Shown here: piece by piece, positions 7,728 through 12,209 of the stretch
Layout of the letters: each line of letters starts with the position of its first letter
Position numbering within the stretch: the first letter of the stretch is position 1
Assembly: GCA_913052515.1 (NCBI GenBank)
Contig: CAJXFJ010000011.1
Location: 1 to 12,209 of the forward strand
DNA: 12,209 bases
Direction: 5' to 3'
Source of the DNA: an uncultured Flavobacteriales bacterium
GTDB lineage: Bacteria > Bacteroidota > Bacteroidia > Flavobacteriales > Vicingaceae
Position numbers and translations under genes: made by a program
The notes under the pieces: model-generated
The model's input: only the letters and a program-made list of their open reading frames with translations
Told to the model about the DNA's origin: nothing
Database searches by the model: none

Positions 7728-8528
7728 TTATTGACAAAAGGTTTCTGCCCAAGCAGAAGTCCTGATGCGCAGTGGAGGTTGTTCTGCATTGACAACGGAT
7801 AAAATTACTTCGGCCACTTCTTTGCCAGTTTGATAATTCGAAGCTGATTCTTCTGACGCACGAGATTGAGCTCCACTTAAGTATCGATTAAAAATATCAG
7901 AATATTCTCCTTGATTAAACTCTCCTTGATCGTTTGTCGATTTACCAACAGCACTGCGCATAAATTCAGTTTCTATTCCACCTGGTTCTACACAACTAAA
8001 ATGTATGTTAAAAGCATCAGTAACATATGAAGCAAGTGCTTCTGTAAATCCTTCAACGGCAAATTTAGCACCGCAATATAGTTCGTTAAATGGCTGACCA
8101 ACTAAGCCCCCAACGGAGGTTATGTTGATGATTCGGCCCGCCTTTACTTTTCGCATGTAGGGAAGCACGGCTTTTGTAGTTCGTATAACACCGGTATAAT
8201 TTACATCAGTTACCCAATCTACCTCATCTAGGCTGGCTTGCTCTAAAGTTTTGGCAAAACCTGCTCCTGCATTGTTGACCAAAACGTCTATTTTACCGTC
8301 TTTTTCAATGATGGATTTTACGGCTAACTCTATGGTATGCATTTGACTAACATCTAATTCCAATACTTCAATTGAAAGCTTTTTTTCTTTGGCAATTTGA
8401 ATAAGCTTATCTGCTTTTTCCAAATTTCTCATGCTAGCATAGACTTGATAACCTTTTTCAGCCATTAAAATGGCCGTTTCGAATCCTAGTCCGCTTGATG
8501 TTCCTGTTATTAATACGTTTTTGTTCAT
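7728..8528 (-). CDS. Short-chain dehydrogenase/reductase, probably C-terminally truncated
   Basis: This is a 266-residue cytoplasmic Rossmann-fold oxidoreductase of the classical SDR family. The cofactor-binding motif 'TGTSSGLG' covers residues 8-15, and R34 after the second strand favours NADP(H). 'NNAG' is at 85-88, N110 is present, and the catalytic residues are S138, Y151 and K155 ('YCGAK'). The active site is intact. The substrate is unknown. The ATG at 8528 gives a normal N-terminus. A premature-looking TAA ends the protein at residue 266, while the frame continues for 20 more codons that resemble the family's C-terminal tail. A full version would be about 287 residues. The gene lies 50 bases after tetR, with a palindrome in the gap, so TetR probably represses it. 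The missing tail may affect substrate-pocket closure or oligomer contacts. Confidence 0.93.
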   Translation of the reverse strand: MNKNVLITGTSSGLGFETAILMAEKGYQVYASMRNLEKADKLIQIAKEKKLSIEVLELDVSQMHTIELAVKSIIEKDGKIDVLVNNAGAGFAKTLEQASLDEVDWVTDVNYTGVIRTTKAVLPYMRKVKAGRIINITSVGGLVGQPFNELYCGAKFAVEGFTEALASYVTDAFNIHFSCVEPGGIETEFMRSAVGKSTNDQGEFNQGEYSDIFNRYLSGAQSRASEESASNYQTGKEVAEVILSVVNAEQPPLRIRTSAWAETFCQ

Positions 8529-8542
8529 TAGTGTCTATTTTG

Positions 8543-8562
8543 TGGAGTGAATGTTCATTCCA
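8543..8562. promoter_or_regulatory. Putative TetR operator in front of the SDR gene
   Basis: TGGAGTGAATGTTCATTCCA is a 20-base dyad with 16 symmetric positions (TGGA-TGAA-TTCA-TCCA). It begins 14 bases upstream of the SDR ATG. Read on the minus strand it shares TGGAATGAAyATTC with the palindrome in front of tetR. Dyads of this length next to a tetR gene are typical operators for this family. Confidence 0.72.
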
Positions 8563-8578
8563 TTTGTATTTAAAAAAA

Positions 8579-9133
8579 TTATTCTTTTATAGCGCTCCAA
8601 ACCATCTCTAGGTGATTGTTTAACGCTTGTGTGTTGGATTTTTTATTTTGGTTCAATTGCCATCTGATAAAAGACATGACCGCTCCGCCGAGGAACTGAA
8701 TGATTTCCTCTGTTTCAATGTTTTTGATGATTTGATTCTGCTTGCCGGTTTCAATCAGTTGAATACCACAAGCAATGGCCTTTTCTCCTTTCATTTTACT
8801 CGCCTCATTAATCATAGGTGAAGCCTGAAGTTGTTCCATAAAATAGAAGTAATCAGGTCGTTGTAGAAAGAAGGTAACCATATTCTTGTAGAAGGATTCG
8901 AATTGAGTTTTTATGGGTGCATGCTCATCAAACTGCAATAAAACATGCATTTCTTTTACCTTAATGTTGACATAGATTTCATTAATCAAATCTTCTTTGG
9001 TGGGGAAGTAGTTGTAAATGGTTCCCATACCAGTTTTCGCTTTTTTAGCAATGGCAGACATGGGCGTAGCATGTATGCCATTTTCAACAAGCAGGGCCAA
9101 AGCCGACTCTAATATTTGATCTTTTTTTGTCAC
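8579..9133 (-). CDS. TetR/AcrR family transcriptional repressor
   Basis: This is a 184-residue protein with the N-terminal TetR helix-turn-helix at about residues 6-50, including 'TPMSAIAKKAKTGMGTIYNYF' minus its last residue and 'PTKEDLINEIY'. A variable alpha-helical ligand-binding and dimerisation domain follows. The start is GTG at 9133. No in-frame ATG lies upstream, and the ATG at 9170 on the same strand is out of frame and hits TGA. A TACATTTG box ends 4 bases before the GTG, so the mRNA is probably leaderless. A palindrome upstream of that box points to autoregulation. The SDR and hydrolase genes downstream are the probable targets. The ligand is unknown; a small hydrophobic compound handled by the SDR is a guess. 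Confidence 0.93.
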   Translation of the reverse strand: MTKKDQILESALALLVENGIHATPMSAIAKKAKTGMGTIYNYFPTKEDLINEIYVNIKVKEMHVLLQFDEHAPIKTQFESFYKNMVTFFLQRPDYFYFMEQLQASPMINEASKMKGEKAIACGIQLIETGKQNQIIKNIETEEIIQFLGGAVMSFIRWQLNQNKKSNTQALNNHLEMVWSAIKE

Positions 9134-9137
9134 GCTG

Positions 9138-9145
9138 CAAATGTA
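9138..9145 (-). promoter_or_regulatory. -7 promoter box of tetR, predicted leaderless start
   Basis: On the minus strand TACATTTG matches the Bacteroidota -7 consensus TAnnTTTG exactly. Four bases (CAGC) separate it from the GTG start, placing the transcription start at or next to the start codon. No clear -33 motif is present; the operator-like palindrome occupies that spacer. Confidence 0.65.
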
Positions 9146-9151
9146 TAAAAG

Positions 9152-9167
9152 TGGAATGAATATTCCA
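9152..9167. promoter_or_regulatory. Putative TetR autoregulatory operator
   Basis: TGGAATGAATATTCCA has perfect 6-base arms around a 4-base centre. It lies 6 bases upstream of the tetR -7 box, between the -33 and -7 regions, where a bound repressor would block RNA polymerase. It shares TGGAATGAAyATTC with the site in front of the SDR gene. Confidence 0.7.
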
Positions 9168-9202
9168 TGAGGCGGTTCTTAAAATTATTAAAAAAATGAT
9201 AA

Positions 9203-9337
9203 CTACTTTCTGGGATGCTTTTTTTCAAATTCCTGCCAATCATCTTTTGCTTTTTTGTGCTCCTTGTATTCTTTCCATATTCTTTGCAATGCTGCTAAAA
9301 CAGCAACAAAGGATATTCCTACTAAAATTTCAATCAT
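9203..9337 (-). CDS. Small single-pass membrane protein, 44 residues
   Basis: This is a short open frame: ATG at 9335-9337, TAG at 9203-9205. Residues 2-17 are hydrophobic (start 'MIEILVGISFVAVLAAL') and form a membrane helix. Residues 19-44 are strongly charged and helix-prone, with many Lys and Glu, ending 'FEKKHPRK'. The predicted form is an N-terminal anchor with a basic cytoplasmic tail. The ATG follows the methyltransferase stop by only 3 bases (9338-9340), strong evidence of translational coupling in one operon. The length, clean hydrophobic/charged division and tight spacing argue for a real gene. I do not recognise a family. It could be a stabiliser or partner of a membrane complex, but that is a guess. 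Confidence 0.7.
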   Translation of the reverse strand: MIEILVGISFVAVLAALQRIWKEYKEHKKAKDDWQEFEKKHPRK

Positions 9338-9340
9338 GGC

Positions 9341-10051
9341 TTAGCTAGCTTTAATGAGATATTGCATAGGAAGCAAGTTTACATTGACCTCTTCAATGGT
9401 AAATCCTGCTTCTTGAAGTTCTTTTACTACCACATCCATGCTTATTTTATGATTTACCGAAGGACCAATTGGAAGTTCCGTTTTAAAAAAGTCAATGATG
9501 ATTAATTCCCCATTATCTTTTAATCCACTTTTTACTTGGGTAAAATATTCCACGCGATTTTCAATATGATGGTACGTATTGACTATAAAAACCATATCTA
9601 CTTCATTTTTAGCAAGGGCAGGGGAGTCAAATGGGATTTTTCTACTGCTGATGTTTTGAATTTCATCAACTTGAATGCGTTGATTAATATGAGCTAAAAA
9701 TTCATCATTGACATCAGCTGCGACTACTTCCGCTCCTTGAGCTGCAAGCTTTACGGTAAAATAACCTGAACCGGCACCAATGTCCATAATCTTCTTTCCT
9801 TTTATGTCGCCTAAATAAGCCAACACTTTTTCAGGCTGCTGATATTCATCACGCTCGGTAGATTCAAAACGCTCAATCAATTCACTGACAGACTTTTGAT
9901 GCATGTGTTCATTGGCCTTATTTTCAACAGCTTTATGATGAGCATGCTTTTCAGTAGTCTGTTGATGCTTTTGATGCTCCATTTCTGCTTTATGCGGACT
10001 TTCAGTGCAAGCTATAATAAAGAGTAGAGGGAATAATCGCAAGTATTTCAT
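9341..10051 (-). CDS. Lipoprotein class I SAM-dependent methyltransferase with His-rich linker
   Basis: This is a 236-residue protein. A lipoprotein signal peptide ends in the lipobox 'FIIAC' (C15). Residues 20-51 form a linker with eight histidines and two methionines ('HQKHQQTTEKHAHHK', 'NEHMHQK'). From about residue 55 there is a class I methyltransferase domain: motif I 'MDIGAGSGYF' (89-98), acidic 'AADV' (D113), and 'NTYHHIENR' (158-166). Export of a SAM-dependent enzyme is odd, because SAM is cytoplasmic, yet I recall lipoprotein-type relatives of this domain being widespread in Bacteroidota. The His/Met-rich linker suggests metal binding, such as copper. The substrate is unknown. The 44-residue membrane protein gene follows 3 bases later. 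An AAGGAAG sequence before the ATG is a possible ribosome site. Confidence 0.88.
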   Translation of the reverse strand: MKYLRLFPLLFIIACTESPHKAEMEHQKHQQTTEKHAHHKAVENKANEHMHQKSVSELIERFESTERDEYQQPEKVLAYLGDIKGKKIMDIGAGSGYFTVKLAAQGAEVVAADVNDEFLAHINQRIQVDEIQNISSRKIPFDSPALAKNEVDMVFIVNTYHHIENRVEYFTQVKSGLKDNGELIIIDFFKTELPIGPSVNHKISMDVVVKELQEAGFTIEEVNVNLLPMQYLIKAS

Positions 10052-10068
10052 GAATCTTCCTTTTCTAT

Positions 10069-10076
10069 CAAAGGTA
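10069..10076 (-). promoter_or_regulatory. -7 promoter box of the methyltransferase operon
   Basis: On the minus strand TACCTTTG is an exact TAnnTTTG match, 17 bases before the ATG at 10051. The TGTAAA repeats at 10093-10106 begin 16 bases upstream of it, near the -33 region, a position suited to an activator. Confidence 0.6.
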
Positions 10077-10092
10077 GGCTTCTTTCAACTAG

Positions 10093-10106
10093 TTTACATT
10101 TTTACA
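10093..10106 (-). repeat. TGTAAA direct repeat upstream of the methyltransferase promoter
   Basis: Read on the minus strand, TGTAAAAATGTAAA contains two TGTAAA units 8 bases apart. The same hexamer occurs three times (one inverted) in the 11135-11160 region. This may be a regulator-binding site, but the sequence is AT-rich and chance occurrence is possible. Confidence 0.4.
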
Positions 10107-10147
10107 AATAAAAAGGAAGCTCATTCCCAAGAGAACAAACTTCCTTT
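10105..10147 (-). terminator. Rho-independent terminator after the 302-residue lipoprotein gene
   Basis: In minus-strand direction, AAAGGAAG (10147-10140) pairs perfectly with CTTCCTTT (10119-10112) across a 20-base loop, and the T-rich run TTTTTATTT continues after it. It starts 23 bases past the lipoprotein stop and separates that gene from the methyltransferase operon. Confidence 0.68.
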
Positions 10148-10170
10148 CACTGCTTAACTAAATCTGAATT

Positions 10171-11079
10171 CTATTTCTCACTCAATACTTTTACTTGCTT
10201 TCCCCATTTGTTCAAATTTGCTTTTTGTTCATTATAATCATTGGTAAATGGTCCACAAACCATTCGCAATTCGGTTAGTCGAGTAGTTTCGTTATACATC
10301 AGCATGAATTTTTCGGTGTACTTCATAGAATCATAGTCGTTTTGAATGTAATAGTTTCCATAAAGTATATCTCCAAATTCTGACGTTTTGTTTCCGGCAC
10401 CTTTATAATAATAATTCACATTGGTGTTTTCTCTCCAATCAGTAGGAAACTGCTTTTCATTGGCTAATGTTTTTTTCAATTCTTCGGTATAGTCTTTTCC
10501 TGTAAGCACACTCCAAATTTCTTCAGGTTTCGCATCAATATAAACTGATTTAGTAACAAACTGACTATTCTCTGGTACCAAATCATCGACTGTAAAATCA
10601 AAATCGAGAGCCACTAGATGTGCGCTACCATTACCACCGTTTAGGTATCTAAATCCAACAATTGAATCTCTTCCGATACTAAAAGCTTGAATGGCAATGA
10701 CAACTTCAACTCGTTTGGTACTCCAATTTCTGTAAAGGGCCAATGCAGGAAGCTTCATATCTATGCTACTGGCTTCCGGATAGTCAGAAGGGTCAACATA
10801 AATTAGAGAGGCTTCGCTTTTGGCTTCTTCCAAAGTGGGCATTCTTCCAGTTATAACTGGTACGTTTTCCCAATTGGCTAAATTCACAGCAGGGAATCCG
10901 TTCAAATTATCAGGACAATACCAACCGCCAAAATTGTGTGATTTGGAAGGTTTAATTTCAGCTTGCTTTACTGTTTCTTGTTTTTCAGCTTCTTTATTTG
11001 AAACTTCTTGATCTTGAGAACAGGCTACTAAATTGATAAGACTAAATACAAGTAGTACGTTTAACTTTTTGATAATCAT
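10171..11079 (-). CDS. Lipoprotein of unknown function with SRPBCC-like C-terminal half
   Basis: This is a 302-residue protein with a lipoprotein signal peptide ending in 'INLVAC' (C20), followed by a low-complexity Glu/Lys/Gln linker to about residue 48. The domain after it begins 'HNFGGWYCPDNLNGFPAVNL' and is not one I recognise. From about residue 185, 'VTKSVYIDAKPEEIWSVLTG' resembles the opening strand and helix of SRPBCC (START/polyketide-cyclase-like) domains, which bind hydrophobic ligands; this is a weak, pattern-based suggestion. The protein should be anchored to a membrane, in or facing the periplasm. It is transcribed divergently from the membrane-bound winged-helix regulator across a 141-base gap with repeats, so the regulator may sense or control it. 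It has its own terminator. Confidence 0.75.
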   Translation of the reverse strand: MIIKKLNVLLVFSLINLVACSQDQEVSNKEAEKQETVKQAEIKPSKSHNFGGWYCPDNLNGFPAVNLANWENVPVITGRMPTLEEAKSEASLIYVDPSDYPEASSIDMKLPALALYRNWSTKRVEVVIAIQAFSIGRDSIVGFRYLNGGNGSAHLVALDFDFTVDDLVPENSQFVTKSVYIDAKPEEIWSVLTGKDYTEELKKTLANEKQFPTDWRENTNVNYYYKGAGNKTSEFGDILYGNYYIQNDYDSMKYTEKFMLMYNETTRLTELRMVCGPFTNDYNEQKANLNKWGKQVKVLSEK

Positions 11080-11104
11080 AAGGCATGTGTTTTAAAATTC
11101 CTGA

Positions 11105-11112
11105 TAAAAGTA
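11105..11112 (-). promoter_or_regulatory. Possible -7 box of the lipoprotein gene
   Basis: On the minus strand TACTTTTA matches TAnnTTTG except for the last base, 25 bases before the ATG at 11079. The TGTAAA repeats lie just upstream, at about the -35 to -60 region relative to this box. Confidence 0.35.
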
Positions 11113-11124
11113 TCTGCCGAAGTC

Positions 11125-11168
11125 ACTTAAGAGTTTTACAGAAGTGTAAATTAGTGTAAATCTTAAGT
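11125..11168. promoter_or_regulatory. Repeat cluster in the divergent promoter region
   Basis: ACTTAAGA (11125-11132) and TCTTAAGT (11161-11168) form a perfect inverted repeat. Inside it are TTTACA (11135-11140) and two AGTGTAAAT copies (11143-11151 and 11153-11161) exactly 10 bases apart, one helical turn. TTTACA-GAAG-TGTAAA is also a perfect dyad. Ten-base-spaced direct repeats are the usual target of OmpR-type winged helices, the domain type encoded by the adjacent gene. Confidence 0.55.
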
Positions 11169-11208
11169 AATTTAATGTTTTTCAACTATTTTACTAATCC
11201 GTTTCAAA

Positions 11209-11216
11209 TACATTTG
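11209..11216 (+). promoter_or_regulatory. -7 promoter box of the membrane-bound regulator gene, predicted leaderless start
   Basis: TACATTTG is an exact TAnnTTTG match and is followed by 4 bases (TTGC) and the ATG at 11221. The sequence and spacing are the same as in front of tetR. The predicted transcription start is at or next to the start codon. No clear -33 motif was found. Confidence 0.65.
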
Positions 11217-11220
11217 TTGC

Positions 11221-12075
11221 ATGAATTTTCCGTTGAAGAAGTCTTCCTTATTCATTTTCTTTTTAGTTCAGTTTGTAACAACTATCCAAGCTAATTATCG
11301 CGAAAAACAATTGCCGATCGTATTACGCGAAATCGGTCATCAGTTTTTATTAGAAGTGGGGGATAGTACTACGCGAGTGATGCCCATTGAAGAAGTAGAA
11401 GGACGATATGTAGTAAAATTTGAACGCGATTTTGTGTTTGTTCCTGATGCACTCAGCAAAATTGTATTTCAGCTTTTCGAAGAAAATCAAATAGAGCGAC
11501 CTTTTATTATTGAAGTAGAATCTTGTGATTCAGCGGATTTGGTTCACAGTTTTGAAGTAAATGCATTAAAAGAAGAAAAGCAGATTGCTTGCCGTGGAAG
11601 AAGATATCCGAAAGGATGTTATCTTTTTTATTTTACCGATTCGGCCTATGGTACTAGCACTGAAATTGATACTACTTCCAAAGAGCGTTCGGCGACAAGC
11701 TACTTATGGTGGTTATTCATGCCTTTACTTTTAGCAGTGGTTTGGTATGCCTGGAAAATGCCTCGTAAAGCTATGCAGGATGAAATTAGCATTGGGCAAT
11801 TTCAATTTGATAAAAAGCGCTTGATTTTAAGTTTAAAAGCTCAGAAAATTGAGCTTTCTGCCAAGGAAGCTGATTTACTTCTACTTTTTGTACAAAACGA
11901 AAACGAAACCCTAGAACGCGCCTTTATGCTCAATCAAATTTGGGGCGATGAAGGAGATTACGTCGGGCGCACCTTGGATGTTTTTATTTCTAAACTTCGT
12001 AAGAAAATAGCTGCTGATCCAAGTTTAAAGATTGTGAATGTAAGAGGAGTAGGCTACCGCTTTGTGAATTCGTAG
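11221..12075 (+). CDS. Membrane-bound one-component regulator with C-terminal OmpR-type winged helix
   Basis: This is a 284-residue protein. A signal peptide covers residues 1 to about 24 ('SLFIFFLVQFVTTIQA'). A putative periplasmic domain of about 135 residues contains three cysteines (C102, C124, C133), and one membrane helix lies at about 161-178 ('YLWWLFMPLLLAVVWYAW'). The cytoplasmic part, ~187-282, is a Trans_reg_C winged helix: 'IELSAKEADLLLLFVQNENE', 'LDVFISKLRKKI' and the hallmark 'IVNVRGVGYRF'. No receiver domain is present. The order is the reverse of ToxR/CadC, where the DNA-binding domain is N-terminal. The protein probably senses a periplasmic signal and acts on DNA directly. 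It is divergent from a lipoprotein gene across a gap with tandem TGTAAA repeats, its likely binding site. The signal is unknown. The cysteines could allow redox or metal sensing, but that is inference. Confidence 0.9.
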   Translation: MNFPLKKSSLFIFFLVQFVTTIQANYREKQLPIVLREIGHQFLLEVGDSTTRVMPIEEVEGRYVVKFERDFVFVPDALSKIVFQLFEENQIERPFIIEVESCDSADLVHSFEVNALKEEKQIACRGRRYPKGCYLFYFTDSAYGTSTEIDTTSKERSATSYLWWLFMPLLLAVVWYAWKMPRKAMQDEISIGQFQFDKKRLILSLKAQKIELSAKEADLLLLFVQNENETLERAFMLNQIWGDEGDYVGRTLDVFISKLRKKIAADPSLKIVNVRGVGYRFVNS

Positions 12076-12129
12076 ACAGCCCTTTGAGTTCTGATTGATT
12101 ACTAGTATATAATTATAAATTTAAAGTTA

Positions 12130-12161
12130 TTGAATTATAGGTACTTGAATGCTTAAATTTG
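12130..12161 (+). promoter_or_regulatory. Promoter of the gene starting at 12182
   Basis: TTG at 12130-12132 and TAAATTTG at 12154-12161 match the Bacteroidota -33 and -7 elements with a 21-base spacer. The leader to the ATG at 12182 is 20 bases. This is the best two-element promoter match in the window. The rest of the gap 12076-12129 is AT-rich, with no clear terminator for the gene before it. Confidence 0.55.
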
Positions 12162-12181
12162 CTTTTGTCAAAAATTAAATT

Positions 12182-12209
12182 ATGAAAAAAGTTAACTCCT
12201 CTACAATTC
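12182..12209 (+). CDS. Start of a further gene, 3'-partial
   Basis: ATG followed by Lys-Lys-Val-Asn-Ser-Ser-Thr-Ile runs off the window end. A good promoter lies upstream, and 'MKK' is a common beginning for exported proteins. Too little is present to name a product. Confidence 0.5.

Noticed and set aside
8521..9180. TetR and SDR region as part of a mobile element
   Set aside because: No integrase, transposase, terminal repeats or target duplication is visible, and base composition looks like that of the neighbours.
12106..12141. AT-rich inverted repeat (TATAATT/AATTATA) after the membrane regulator gene as a terminator
   Set aside because: The arms are only A and T, the loop is long and no T run follows, so it is expected by chance in such sequence.

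Overview
The window looks like a chromosome segment from a low-GC member of the Bacteroidota, most likely a marine or freshwater Flavobacteriia-type organism. Four things support this. There is a large secreted protein with SprB-like repeats and a type A C-terminal sorting domain of the type IX secretion system (T9SS). There is a propeller/Y_Y_Y LytS-type kinase next to a LytTR response regulator. There are several matches to the Bacteroidota -7 promoter box TAnnTTTG. Shine-Dalgarno sequences are weak or absent. I see no rRNA, tRNA, insertion sequence, CRISPR array or phage gene.

Layout, left to right. (1) 2-2277, plus strand: the 3' part of a sensor histidine kinase gene (its start lies outside the window) and its LytTR-type response regulator, 5 bases apart, followed by a candidate terminator. 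(2) 2400-5990, plus: a 1196-residue T9SS cargo protein with beta-propeller-like halves around two SprB-like repeats and a C-terminal sorting domain. A 9-G tract lies inside it, and a strong terminator follows. (3) 6073-6528, plus: a DUF1569/DinB-like protein whose stop codon overlaps that of the convergent gene. (4) 9133 to 6525, minus: a TetR regulator (GTG start), a short-chain dehydrogenase (SDR) and an inner-membrane-anchored metallo-beta-lactamase-fold hydrolase, read in that order. The SDR carries an in-frame TAA that removes a still readable 20-residue tail. Two related palindromes in front of tetR and the SDR gene look like the TetR operators. (5) 10051 to 9203, minus: a lipoprotein SAM-methyltransferase with a His-rich linker and, 3 bases after it, a 44-codon gene for a single-pass membrane protein. 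(6) 11079 to 10171, minus: a lipoprotein of unknown function with its own terminator. (7) 11221-12075, plus and divergent from (6): a membrane-bound transcription regulator with a signal peptide, periplasmic domain, membrane helix and a C-terminal OmpR-type winged helix in the cytoplasm. Its topology is the reverse of ToxR/CadC. (8) 12182-12209: the first codons of another gene behind a good promoter.

Two regulatory themes stand out. The tetR gene and the membrane-bound regulator gene both have TACATTTG followed by exactly 4 bases and then the start codon, which predicts leaderless mRNAs. TGTAAA direct repeats occur between the divergent lipoprotein and regulator genes and again in front of the methyltransferase gene, so the membrane regulator may control all three. 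Most genes belong to known families. The least explained parts are the reverse-topology regulator with its neighbours, the switchable-looking G tract and the broken SDR tail.
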